Source: Rhizobium rhizogenes
GTDB taxonomy: Bacteria > Pseudomonadota > Alphaproteobacteria > Rhizobiales > Rhizobiaceae
NCBI RefSeq assembly: GCF_002005205.3
Contig: NZ_CP019702.2
Span: 1,740,001-1,804,000, forward strand
Reading direction: 5' to 3'
Length of the DNA: 64,000 nt
Shown here in pieces: positions 20,006 through 28,218 of this stretch. Under the pieces are notes generated by a model. That model was not told the origin of the DNA, did not search any database, and saw only the letters and a list, made by a program, of their open reading frames with translations. The translations under genes and the position numbers were made by a program. Every line of letters begins with the position of its first letter. Position 1 is the stretch's first letter.

Positions 20006-20635
20006 TCAGCCAAGAATCTCTCTGACGGGTGCTGCGAGCGCCCGGCCGATTGCCGCCGTTGCCGGCGCGTCCAGATGCACGCCATCCACCGGTGAAGCGC
20101 CAGCAACCGATCCGGCATCAAAGAAGGCATGACCGAGTTCGGCAGCGAGTTTGCGGTAAAGCGGCGCAAGCCTGAGCGATTGGCCGATGTCCCGCCCGCC
20201 CGCGGGTTCTCCGCTGGGGCCTGCGACGCAGGGCGGCGGTGCGACGATCAGCAGTTTCGGCACCGCCTCGCGCGGCTTGTAGATAAAGGTTTCGACAATT
20301 TGGGCCAGCCGTCGCATGCCGGAAACTGCGGCTTCCGCCCGCCCGCCATGCACCGGCTTGATATCGTTGGTGCCCAGCATGATGATAACGAGATCAAGTG
20401 GCATGTGGCAGGACAGCGCGACTTCCAGCGCCCGCGCGCCATTGCGGCAGGCGGGGCCGGCATGGTCATCGTAGCAGGTGGTGCGCCCGCCAAGTCCCTC
20501 GGGGTGAACCTTCGCCTTCCCGGAAAGCGCGGCCTCCAGAACCTCCGGCCAGCGGTGTTCCGCGGGGTGCCGCAGACCCGTTGCTGGGTCCGCGCCCCAG
20601 GTGAGGCTGTCTCCGAAGGCGAGCACCGTTTTCAT
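20006..20635 (-). CDS. SGNH/GDSL hydrolase, MsAcT-like arylesterase/acyltransferase
   Basis: 209-residue cytoplasmic (no signal peptide) SGNH hydrolase. Block I is FGDSLTWGAD with the nucleophile S10, block II has GLGGRTT, block III is MLGTNDIK, and block V is DGVHLDAP with the catalytic His. The DSLTWG, EGLGGRTT and LDLVIIMLGTND pattern matches the octameric MsAcT acyltransferase/arylesterase group rather than secreted lipases. In this operon it probably removes an acyl or lactone group from an imported carbohydrate acid before or after dehydration; that role is inferred. Confidence 0.88.
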   Translation of the reverse strand: MKTVLAFGDSLTWGADPATGLRHPAEHRWPEVLEAALSGKAKVHPEGLGGRTTCYDDHAGPACRNGARALEVALSCHMPLDLVIIMLGTNDIKPVHGGRAEAAVSGMRRLAQIVETFIYKPREAVPKLLIVAPPPCVAGPSGEPAGGRDIGQSLRLAPLYRKLAAELGHAFFDAGSVAGASPVDGVHLDAPATAAIGRALAAPVREILG

Positions 20636-20641
20636 CGCCCG

Positions 20642-21790
20642 TTACCTCACCCGATTGTTGTCGATGAAGGTAAAATCGATGTCCTCGCCAAGGCCCGGCC
20701 GGTCAGGGACATGCACGAAGCCGTCGCGATCCATCGGGTCGGACAGCGATTTCAGATAATCGTGGCCGTCATCATATTCGAGGAAGGGGTGCAACAGGCC
20801 GCGCTCATACCAGCGGCAATTCTTGGTGGCGGCGACAACGTGAAGGTTCATGGCCGTATTGCCATGCACCTCGCATTCCATGCCGAAGGCTTCGGCCAGA
20901 TGCATGGTCTTCAGCGCCGGGGTGATGCCGCCAACATCATTGACGCCGGTGCGCAGAATATCGCAGGCGCCGGCCTTGATCCATTCGGCGCGGTGCCAAT
21001 GCTTGCCGGCCGCACTTTCCGGGCCGACGACCGGAATGTCGAGATTGTCGGAAAGCCATTTGTAGGAGGACAGTGACTGTTCATCCATCGGCTCTTCGAT
21101 CCAGTCGAAACCGAGTTTTTCGAGGCCACGGCCCAGCGCCAGCGCATCGGTGCGGGAGTACCAGTGGAAGGCGTCGATCATCAGGCGAATATCGGGGCCG
21201 ACCGCCTCGCGCACGGCGGCGCAGGCCTTGAGGTCCATCTTCACATCCGGCGCCCAGCTGACCGGGGGCATCCAGGTGTGCAGCTTGATGCCCTTGTAAC
21301 CGCGCTTCACCAGCGTTTCGGCAAAACGACCGTAATCTTCCGGCGTCGCCAGCCCGCCTTCCAGCTCGTCACCGCACATGATGGAGCCATAGGCCAGCAC
21401 CTTGTCGCGATAACCGCCGATCAACTTGTATACAGGTTGGTTGAGCGAGCGGCCGGCAAGGTCCCACAATGCGCAGTCAACCACCGCCAGCGTGCGGTCG
21501 GTCAGCTGCGCGGCCGAGCCGCGCTGCCAGTGGGCAAGGTCCTGCCACAGTCGTTCCCGGTCGCGATGGTCCTCGCCGATCAGGACTTTCTTGACGAATT
21601 TTTCGATGACATGCGGGCGAACGATCTCCGGCGCGGTGAAGGAGTGGCCTTCCTGCCCATCTTCGGTGCGGATGGTCAGCATGGCCTGTTCCACCTGATG
21701 CGCCGGCCCCGGATGTGCATGACCCGCACTGTCCGAGTGGCGACGGGTCGTCGTGCGGAAAACACGGACCTCGACGTCGGTGATGATCAT
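20642..21790 (-). CDS. Mandelate racemase/muconate lactonizing (enolase superfamily) dehydratase-like enzyme
   Basis: 382-residue enolase-superfamily protein with a capping domain (1-125) and a barrel. Visible barrel-end residues are GIKLHTW (a K-x-H pattern where many members have K-x-K), metal ligands in MIDAFHWYS, DWIEEPMDE and VVGPESAAG, and NDVGG and CEVHGNTAMNLH with the distal His. These fit sugar-acid dehydratases or racemases, but I cannot name the substrate. It is first in the operon with the esterase 6 bp downstream. An inverted repeat upstream (21836-21872) probably mediates control by the GntR protein. Confidence 0.85.
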   Translation of the reverse strand: MIITDVEVRVFRTTTRRHSDSAGHAHPGPAHQVEQAMLTIRTEDGQEGHSFTAPEIVRPHVIEKFVKKVLIGEDHRDRERLWQDLAHWQRGSAAQLTDRTLAVVDCALWDLAGRSLNQPVYKLIGGYRDKVLAYGSIMCGDELEGGLATPEDYGRFAETLVKRGYKGIKLHTWMPPVSWAPDVKMDLKACAAVREAVGPDIRLMIDAFHWYSRTDALALGRGLEKLGFDWIEEPMDEQSLSSYKWLSDNLDIPVVGPESAAGKHWHRAEWIKAGACDILRTGVNDVGGITPALKTMHLAEAFGMECEVHGNTAMNLHVVAATKNCRWYERGLLHPFLEYDDGHDYLKSLSDPMDRDGFVHVPDRPGLGEDIDFTFIDNNRVR

Positions 21791-21835
21791 AATTCCTCCC
21801 TCATGCAGGTATCGCAGCGTTCATGATTGCCGCAA

Positions 21836-21872
21836 TGTCATACATGCCTGCGTTATTTGTCAACATGTATGA
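21836..21872. promoter_or_regulatory. Candidate operator upstream of the enolase/esterase operon
   Basis: CATACATG (21839-21846) and CATGTATG (21864-21871) are perfect inverted copies 25 bp apart centre to centre, and TGTCA precedes or overlaps each. A further ACATG is at 21884. Together with 22032-22044 this is the only structure I see in the 412-bp gene-free stretch 21791-22202. Confidence 0.45.
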
Positions 21873-22031
21873 TAATCTGTATTACATGTTTGCGGATAAA
21901 ATCAAGATCATTTGCCGGAAAGAGGGGGTATGGTTTGCGGGCCTGACGGGAGCTGGAGTGGAGTAGTGGCTGCCCGTGCGGAAAAGGAAAGGAGAGCAGG
22001 CAATGGCGGATCGACGAAAAAATCCATAATT

Positions 22032-22044
22032 TTAGTAGACTATT
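22032..22044. promoter_or_regulatory. Shared motif TTAGTAGACTATT upstream of the sulfur-type locus
   Basis: This 13-bp sequence matches TTAGTTGACTAAT at 60476-60488 at 10-11 positions; the second copy lies upstream of the divergent importer operon of the same locus. A weaker match, ATAGTACACTTTA, is at 24903-24915. A common regulator site is a reasonable guess but not shown. Confidence 0.35.
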
Positions 22045-22202
22045 AAATCGCGCAACGATCTTTCAACAATCGCCGGGACTATAAAAGAACATGCCGTGCC
22101 AGCCGCGGCCGTCATCGTGCATTCTTCGGGACTATGTGGCGCAGAACGGATAGCCGCAACCGCGCCGCCTGAGCCTCGTCTGTCGTCAACCGTCATTTCC
22201 GG

Positions 22203-23240
22203 ATGCACACCATGCCCGTTTCGCATATTTCCCATTTCGCCTTCCTTGTCCCCGGTAATTACCGGGATGATGATCCCTTTCAGGGCCTGGAAGAAACATT
22301 GCAGCTTTTCGAAGCCGGCGAGGCGCTGGGTTATCACAGCGCCTGGGTTCGACAGCGCCATCTGGAAAGGGGCATTTCCTCGGCGGCCACTTTTCTTGCG
22401 GCGGCATCGCAGCGCACGAAGAGGATCGGGCTTGGCACCGCCGTCATTCAGCTTGGTTACGAAAATCCGTTCAGGCTGGCTGAAGATCTCGCCACGGTGG
22501 ATGTGCTCTCGCGTGGGCGGTTGAATGTCGGGGTTTCCGTGGGCGCACCGCCCTTCGCCCACCTTATTTCGGATTATGTCGATCAGGCTCCCGATGCGGA
22601 TTACAGCCACGCCCGCGCGGAGAAGCTCGCGAGAGCATTGCGATCGGAGCCGTTGTCCAGCGAGACGGAGGCGGGCAATGCGGCCGGTCAGCAGGTGCCG
22701 CGCCTTCGGCCCGTCGCCGAGGGGCTGACGGACCGGTTATGGTATGGCGGGGGATCGCAGAATTCCGCCCGCTGGGCTGGCAAGGCAGGCTTCAATCTTC
22801 TGACGGGCAATATCGTCAGCGGTGAAAATACCGATGATTTTCTGATCGCGCAGGCGGCTCTCGTTGCCCGCTTCCGGCAGGAATGGGCGCATGAGCGCCA
22901 GCCGCGTGTCGCGCTTGGCCGCGTGGTTCTGCCGACGGATAGCGCCAGCCCCGCGACCCGCCGCCGTTATCAGGAATTCGCCGCCGAGCGCGACAGGCGC
23001 ACGCATGCACCGCATGGCGCACGTCGCACGCTTTTCCTGCCGGACATCGTTGGCACGACTGAGGGGATTCTGGAGACGCTGTCGCGTGATCCCGTGCTGC
23101 GGCAAGTCTCGGAATTCCGTCTGGAATTGCCCTATGAGTTCCAGCCGGAAGATTACCGCCAGATCGTCACGGATTTCGCCTCCGTACTGCCGCAGCTTTC
23201 CGGCGGGCGGCCCGTTTTGAAGGTGGCGACGGGCCAATAA
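22203..23240 (+). CDS. LLM-class (bacterial luciferase-like) flavin monooxygenase
   Basis: 345-residue single-domain TIM-barrel protein of the luciferase-like monooxygenase superfamily (early AFLVPGNY strand; LGTAVIQLGYENPFRLAEDLATVDVLSRGRLNVGVSVGAPP is the FMN/phosphate-binding core). Such enzymes use FMNH2 from a separate reductase and O2; no reductase gene is in the window. ATG 22203 and ATG 22212 are both possible and neither has a strong ribosome site. It is the first gene of the organosulfur-type locus and is followed convergently by another LLM gene. Confidence 0.85.
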   Translation: MHTMPVSHISHFAFLVPGNYRDDDPFQGLEETLQLFEAGEALGYHSAWVRQRHLERGISSAATFLAAASQRTKRIGLGTAVIQLGYENPFRLAEDLATVDVLSRGRLNVGVSVGAPPFAHLISDYVDQAPDADYSHARAEKLARALRSEPLSSETEAGNAAGQQVPRLRPVAEGLTDRLWYGGGSQNSARWAGKAGFNLLTGNIVSGENTDDFLIAQAALVARFRQEWAHERQPRVALGRVVLPTDSASPATRRRYQEFAAERDRRTHAPHGARRTLFLPDIVGTTEGILETLSRDPVLRQVSEFRLELPYEFQPEDYRQIVTDFASVLPQLSGGRPVLKVATGQ

Positions 23241-23316
23241 TATGTCTAGTGACCGCGTCCCGCTTGCGGCGGGAAATGGCGGGAGACCGACGTTGCGACA
23301 GTGTCGCATCTGCTAT

Positions 23317-24624
23317 TCAATCTGGATAAGGCAGGCCATAGCGGTCGCGGATCGTCGTACCCTCATATTCGCGCGGGTAAACACCCCGATCCTGAAGCAC
23401 CGGCACGACCTTTTCAACGAATTCGGTAATATCGTCTGGCGCGCGCGGTGGCTGCAGGGTGTAGCCATCCACTGTGCCATCCTGCCAGAGGTCGATGATG
23501 CCATCCGCCACCTCTTCCGGCGTGCCAAGCAGCAGCCGGTGGTGTCCTTCCGAGCGGCGCACGGCTTCGCGGGCGGTGAGTTTTTCATGGGTTAGCAGGT
23601 CGGAAAGGCCAAGCCCCATGCCCACCGCCCATTGCCGGTTCTGATCCGGGATGAAGCGCTCGGCATCGAGCTTCGCATCGGGGTCGAAATCGCGGGGATC
23701 GATGCCGTTTTCTTTTGCGAAACGCGCCAGAAGGCCGTCTTCCGAGCCGGTTCCGCTGAAGAGTTCATGCTTTCGCAGCGCTTCCGCGCGGGTCTCGCCG
23801 AGAATGACGACAAGGCCGGGAACGATGCGGATGCCGGCGGGATCGCGGCCGAGGGAGACGGCGCGGTCGCGGACTTTTTTGCCGAAGGCCTGACCTGCCG
23901 GGCGTGACAGGATGTTGCAATAGATGATCTCGCCATGGCGTGCCGCCAGATCGATGCCACCTTCGGAGGCGCCGGCCTGCGCGATGACGGGATGCCCCTG
24001 CGGACCGCGTGGAACGTTGAGCGGGCCTTTCACCTGGAAATATTGTCCCTCATGATCGATGGTCTCGGCCGTCGCCGCATCCCAGAAACGGTCTTCCGGT
24101 ACTTCGCCTTCACGGCGCAGGTCCCAGCTCGACCAGAGCTTTTTCGCGACATCGAGGAATTCGGTGGCCTTGGCATATCTCTCGCTGCGTGGTGGCAGGG
24201 GATCATTGCCGAAATTGGCCGCGACATTGGGATTGAAGGAGGAGACGATATTGACGATCAGCCGGCCGCCGGTGACGACGTCGATAGACTGCGTCCGTCG
24301 CGCAAAATTATAGGGCGAATTATAGGTGGAGGATATCGTCGCTACAAAGCCAATATCCGGCACCTGCGCGGCGAGTGATGTCGAGAGGATGAGCGGATCG
24401 ATGGTGTGAAACGGGCGGCTTGCCGGATCGGTCAGCAGCGCCGGGTGGTCGGACAAAAAAACGGCGTCGAACCGGCCCTTATGGGCCAGTTCCGTCAGTC
24501 GTCGGTAATAGCCGATATCGTTGATATCGTGCCGGTCTCCGCTTCTGTATTTCCAGGCATTGGGAAGATATCCCGTTGTGTTGATGCCGACATTGAGATT
24601 GAGCCGGCGTTTGGTCTTGCTCAT
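23317..24624 (-). CDS. NtaA/SnaA/DszA-family FMNH2-dependent monooxygenase
   Basis: 435-residue LLM monooxygenase of the NtaA/DszA group (the group that oxidises nitrilotriacetate, sulfones and alkylated sulfur compounds). The family pattern is visible in GYLPNAWKYRSGD, FVATISSTYNSPYNFARRTQSIDVVTGGRLIVNIVSS, PLPPRSERYAKATEFLDV and GPLNVPRGPQGHPVIAQAGASEGG, with the insertion domain typical of this subgroup. I chose ATG 24624 (MSKTKRRLNLN). It is divergent from the DszB-like gene at 24979, so the two probably share control from the 354-bp region between them. Confidence 0.9.
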   Translation of the reverse strand: MSKTKRRLNLNVGINTTGYLPNAWKYRSGDRHDINDIGYYRRLTELAHKGRFDAVFLSDHPALLTDPASRPFHTIDPLILSTSLAAQVPDIGFVATISSTYNSPYNFARRTQSIDVVTGGRLIVNIVSSFNPNVAANFGNDPLPPRSERYAKATEFLDVAKKLWSSWDLRREGEVPEDRFWDAATAETIDHEGQYFQVKGPLNVPRGPQGHPVIAQAGASEGGIDLAARHGEIIYCNILSRPAGQAFGKKVRDRAVSLGRDPAGIRIVPGLVVILGETRAEALRKHELFSGTGSEDGLLARFAKENGIDPRDFDPDAKLDAERFIPDQNRQWAVGMGLGLSDLLTHEKLTAREAVRRSEGHHRLLLGTPEEVADGIIDLWQDGTVDGYTLQPPRAPDDITEFVEKVVPVLQDRGVYPREYEGTTIRDRYGLPYPD

Positions 24625-24902
24625 GCTTTTATTTTTCCGTCCGTGTGGGATTTCCAGCCTGTGGCGGGTGCAATTGCCCAAAAGCGTAACAGCCGCGACT
24701 ACGGTCGCGAGTTAAAAATCCTTGCCGTTCCGGAAAGAAAAACTTTCATTCGTTGCCAACCTGATGCCCGGTCAAATCGGGAGAGGCGATTTGGCGCGCG
24801 GGCAGCTATCTGCCCCAGGAGCCGGCTATTGCCGAAAGGATATTCCGTCATCTCGTTGGCATTGTCGGAGAATGGAAATGAATTTCCTCAATCGCATCTC
24901 AA

Positions 24903-24934
24903 ATAGTACACTTTATCTATAGAAAATATTTTCT
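24903..24934. promoter_or_regulatory. Divergent regulatory region between LLM and DszB-like genes
   Basis: The 354-bp gap 24625-24978 contains an AT-rich segment with the perfect 14-bp palindrome AGAAAATATTTTCT (24921-24934) next to ATAGTACACTTTATCTATAG, which could include a promoter for the gene at 24979. Nothing else in the gap stands out. Confidence 0.4.
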
Positions 24935-24978
24935 GGTGTGTAGCGTATTGCCTGATCGCAATTTCGAGGACGAACGCC

Positions 24979-26046
24979 ATGGCTGATGCCGCCCTTCGCC
25001 AGATAACCCAACCCGTGACCCTGTGGTATACACGCTGCCCGGCGCCCACGCCGCTTTCCATCGCGGTGCAACTCGGCTGGATTGAGGAGCGTTTCGCCGC
25101 CCATGGCATCTCCGTTTCCTCCATTCGCGATGCGGCCGATCCCGCCATTCGCCAGAGCCATTTCGATCATCGTCTGGACTGGTCATTCCGTCAGGGCGGC
25201 AATATTCCGCCGATCTGGGCGAAGGCGGGTGGTCGAAAAACCCGGCTGGTGGGGTTGACGCGAACCGATGAATTTCAGGCTGTCATCGCCTTGCCCGCAA
25301 GCGGAATAAGCAAGGGCGGCGATTTGAAGGGGCGGCGCATCGGCCTGCCGAAACGGCCGAATGAAACCATCGATTTTCAGCGGGCGACATCGCTCAAGGG
25401 CATCGTGTCGGCGCTCACCGTCTCCGGCCTTTCCGTTGCGGATGTCGAACTGGTCGATTTGACCGCCCGGGAGCCGGTGCTGCTTGGTCCAACGGATGAA
25501 CGGTTCCATGGCCTGCGCCGGCGGCTTCCCTATGGCGAGGAAATCGCAGCACTGCACCGCGGCCAGATCGATGCATTTTTCGTCAAGGGTGCGGAAGGTG
25601 TCACCGTCGCCAATCTCATCGGAGCGCAGGTCGTCGTATCGACAGGGTTTCACCCCGATCCGAAAATCCGCATCAACAATGGCACGCCTCGCCCCTTGAC
25701 GGTGGACGCGACCTTTGCAGACGAGCGGCCCGATCTTGTGGCGGAACTGGTGGCCACCGTTCAGCGGGTTGCCGATTGGGCGAACGACAATCCGGCGGAA
25801 GCCGTGCGTTTCATCGCGCGTGAAATCGGTGTCAGCGAGGAGGCGGTTCTGGTCGCGAATGGCGGGGATGTACACCGCAATCTGAGGCTCGATCTCGATC
25901 CGGCCGAACTCGATGCGCTCAGCCATTTCAAGGATTTCCTGCTGGAGTGGAAATTCATTCCTGACGATTTCGATGTGCGGGAGTGGGCCGATCCAAGGGC
26001 CCTTTCTTCACTCCACGATGCCGTGCAGCGCGATGCGGGAAAGTGA
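24979..26046 (+). CDS. DszB-like sulfinate desulfinase homologue (SsuA/periplasmic-binding fold)
   Basis: 355-residue protein without a signal peptide. Standard annotation would call it an ABC binding protein, but it aligns by eye with DszB (2'-hydroxybiphenyl-2-sulfinate desulfinase). YTRCPAPTPLSIAVQLGW matches the DszB segment around catalytic Cys27. SHFDHRLDWSFRQGGNIPP matches the segment with His60 and Arg70, giving C20, H61 and R71 here with the same His-Arg spacing of 10. It would therefore cleave a C-S bond of a sulfinate and release sulfite. The gene is divergent from a DszA-type monooxygenase and followed 7 bp later by an NmrA-type gene. Substrate unknown. Confidence 0.78.
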   Translation: MADAALRQITQPVTLWYTRCPAPTPLSIAVQLGWIEERFAAHGISVSSIRDAADPAIRQSHFDHRLDWSFRQGGNIPPIWAKAGGRKTRLVGLTRTDEFQAVIALPASGISKGGDLKGRRIGLPKRPNETIDFQRATSLKGIVSALTVSGLSVADVELVDLTAREPVLLGPTDERFHGLRRRLPYGEEIAALHRGQIDAFFVKGAEGVTVANLIGAQVVVSTGFHPDPKIRINNGTPRPLTVDATFADERPDLVAELVATVQRVADWANDNPAEAVRFIAREIGVSEEAVLVANGGDVHRNLRLDLDPAELDALSHFKDFLLEWKFIPDDFDVREWADPRALSSLHDAVQRDAGK

Positions 26047-26053
26047 GGGTGTC

Positions 26054-26950
26054 ATGGCAGCCACCATTCTTGTAACGGGTGCAACCGGCAAGCTCGGCCA
26101 GCGTGTCGTCAGCCGTCTTTTGCAAAAACAGGCGAGAGTTCGCGTGCTGACCCGCAGGCGCGAGGATGCGCTGAAGCTCTGGGGTGACAGGGTCGAGATT
26201 GCTGAGGGGAATTTTTCCGATCCGGCCAGTCTGAAAGAAGCCGCGCGGGGAACAGACAGGGTCTTCCTGCTTTCCCCCATTGGAGAGACGCTGGCGGCAG
26301 ACCAGAACGCGGTCATAGATGCTTCCCTTGCCGCCGGTGCGTCGCGGATCGTGAAAATATCCGGTTCCGATTGGACCATTGAAAATGCCGCCCGCTCCAT
26401 CTCGGGTGCGGCCCATGCTAAGGTGGAAGCGTATCTCGCCAGGACCGGCATAGCGCATACGGTGCTGCGGCCGAATGCCTGGATGCAGGTGGCGCTGGAG
26501 CCCGTTGTCGCCGCGCTGCGTAATGGCGAGGATGTGCCCGCCCGTTTCGGTCATGCGGCCGTCTCCTTCATCGATGCCGACGATATCGCCGATGTGGCGG
26601 TTCACGCGCTGACTGCCGACGCAGCGCTTGCCGGTCCGCTGGTGCTGACCGGCGGCGAAGCCCTAACGGCGCTGGAAATCGCCCGCATCGCGGCCCGTAT
26701 CCTGCATCGGCCTGTCGGCGTTTCGCATAATGCTGCCTCCGTCTTCCCGCCGCATATCGGCGCCTTCGAACAGAAAGCGATCAGCGAATTCGGACAGCTC
26801 ATCGGCGACGGTCTAGCGGCATCCGTCACCGATACCATCGACCATATTACCGGTCGTCAGCCCCGCGGCGTGGAGGGCTACCTGCGCGCCCGGCTGGCCG
26901 CAGCCGCCCCGCAGGGTGATCATTCCGAGGGAGAAAAGACATGGCGCTGA
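26054..26950 (+). CDS. NmrA-like NAD(P)-binding atypical short-chain dehydrogenase
   Basis: 298-residue Rossmann protein. The N-terminal dinucleotide motif is ILVTGATGKLGQRVV, a second strand reads RVRVLTRR, and VLRPNAWMQ and FIDADDIADVAV match the NmrA/YtfG-type family, which often lacks the Tyr-x3-Lys catalytic pair and acts as a quinone reductase or redox sensor. I chose ATG 26054. Its end overlaps the next LLM gene by 10 bp, so it belongs to this operon; it could supply reduced flavin or quinone chemistry, but that is speculation. Confidence 0.85.
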   Translation: MAATILVTGATGKLGQRVVSRLLQKQARVRVLTRRREDALKLWGDRVEIAEGNFSDPASLKEAARGTDRVFLLSPIGETLAADQNAVIDASLAAGASRIVKISGSDWTIENAARSISGAAHAKVEAYLARTGIAHTVLRPNAWMQVALEPVVAALRNGEDVPARFGHAAVSFIDADDIADVAVHALTADAALAGPLVLTGGEALTALEIARIAARILHRPVGVSHNAASVFPPHIGAFEQKAISEFGQLIGDGLAASVTDTIDHITGRQPRGVEGYLRARLAAAAPQGDHSEGEKTWR

Positions 26951-28125
26951 CTGTTCCCTTGCCTGATGGTTCGGATCTGAAAGGTCTTGAACTGAAAAGT
27001 CCCGCCGATTTCGACGACAGCCCGCTGAGCCGAGCGGTGAAGCAGCCGTTGATGCTCGGCCTGTTCCTCAATCTGCAGGATATCAATTTCTCCAGCCTGC
27101 CGACCAGCAACAGCTGGACCTTCGACTACAATGTCGAGCTGGTGAAGCGCGCGGAGGAACTTGGTTTCGAAATCGCCTTCAGCCGCACCCAATGGCTGCC
27201 CAAGGGCGGATATGACGGCGAATCCTCACTCGACAGTTTTATCGCGCTTGGCGCCATGGCGGCGGTGACGAAGAGCATTCTGCTGATCTCGACCATCCAT
27301 GTTCTTTACGGGCCTCTGCATCCGCTGCATCTCGCCAAATATGGCGCGACGCTGGATCATATCGCCAAGGGGCGCTGGGGCATCAACATCGTCACCGGCC
27401 ACCGCGCCATCGAGCACGAAATGTTCGGCTGGCAGCGGATCGACCATGACAGGCGTTACGATATGGCCGGTGAATTGTTCGATGTGCTTCACCGCCTGTG
27501 GGGCGAAACCGAGAACTTCTCCTATGAAGGCAAACTAAACCCGTGGGCGATCAACAATGGCTGGATCACGCCGAAGCCGGCCTTTGGCCGCCCGCCGCTG
27601 GTGACGGCGACGGGTTCGCCCGCTGGTATCGATTTTGCCGCCCGCCATTCCGATCTGGTTTTCGTCACCTCACCCGGCGGAGCGCATATAGACAGCGCGC
27701 TGGAAACGCTGCCCGATCATGTCGCCATGATCAAGAACCGCGCCAGAGCCTATGGCCGGCAGGTGAAGACGCTCATCAATCCGATCATCGTCAGCCGCGA
27801 CACGGAAAAGGAGGCGATCGCTTATGCCGATGCCATCGAGGCTGGAAAACCGCAGGCCGGCACCCGTGCCTTCGCCACCAATAATTACGACAGCGACGCC
27901 CATGCCTGGCGCGGCCGCGGCGATGCGCGCCACAAGCAGGGGCGCAATCTTGGCGGCAATATCGAAATCATCGGTTCGCCGGAACAGGTGGTCGAGCAGC
28001 TTGTCGGTTTAAAAAAGGCCGGCATTGATGGGGTTCAGCTGAATTTCTACGATTTCCGTGAAGACCTCGACTATTTCGCCGAACGCATTCTGCCCTTGAT
28101 GAAGGAGGCTGGCCTGAGGCTTTGA
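26941..28125 (+). CDS. SfnG-like LLM monooxygenase (sulfone/sulfonate type)
   Basis: 394-residue LLM monooxygenase. It carries the pattern of the SfnG/SsuD group: FDYNVELVKRAEELGFEIAFSRTQW, GRWGINIVTGHRAIEHEMFG, DHDRRYDMAGELFDVLHRLWG and a late IIGSPEQVVEQLVGLKKAGIDGVQLNF. SfnG oxidises dimethyl sulfone to methanesulfinate. The N-terminal 35 residues are an extension relative to SsuD. It overlaps the NmrA-type gene and precedes the M20 hydrolase, and is probably part of one operon running from 24979 to 31042. Confidence 0.85.
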   Translation: MALTVPLPDGSDLKGLELKSPADFDDSPLSRAVKQPLMLGLFLNLQDINFSSLPTSNSWTFDYNVELVKRAEELGFEIAFSRTQWLPKGGYDGESSLDSFIALGAMAAVTKSILLISTIHVLYGPLHPLHLAKYGATLDHIAKGRWGINIVTGHRAIEHEMFGWQRIDHDRRYDMAGELFDVLHRLWGETENFSYEGKLNPWAINNGWITPKPAFGRPPLVTATGSPAGIDFAARHSDLVFVTSPGGAHIDSALETLPDHVAMIKNRARAYGRQVKTLINPIIVSRDTEKEAIAYADAIEAGKPQAGTRAFATNNYDSDAHAWRGRGDARHKQGRNLGGNIEIIGSPEQVVEQLVGLKKAGIDGVQLNFYDFREDLDYFAERILPLMKEAGLRL

Positions 28126-28169
28126 CGCCTTACCAGCCCTGATTTTCCAGTTCCGAAGCTAACCCCCTT

Positions 28170-28187
28170 CGCAATCGCCCGATTGCG
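28170..28187. other. Palindrome between LLM and amidohydrolase genes
   Basis: CGCAATCG-CC-CGATTGCG is a perfect 8-bp hairpin followed shortly by GATATTTTTT. It could be an attenuating terminator or a processing hairpin inside the operon. Confidence 0.45.
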
Positions 28188-28218
28188 GAAACGATATTTT
28201 TTACCCTGAGGAGATACC

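Noticed and set aside
24979..26046. Calling this (and 62365) an ABC aliphatic sulfonate binding protein
   Set aside because: No signal peptide, and the DszB catalytic Cys, His and Arg are all in matching sequence context; the binding-protein fold is shared by DszB itself.
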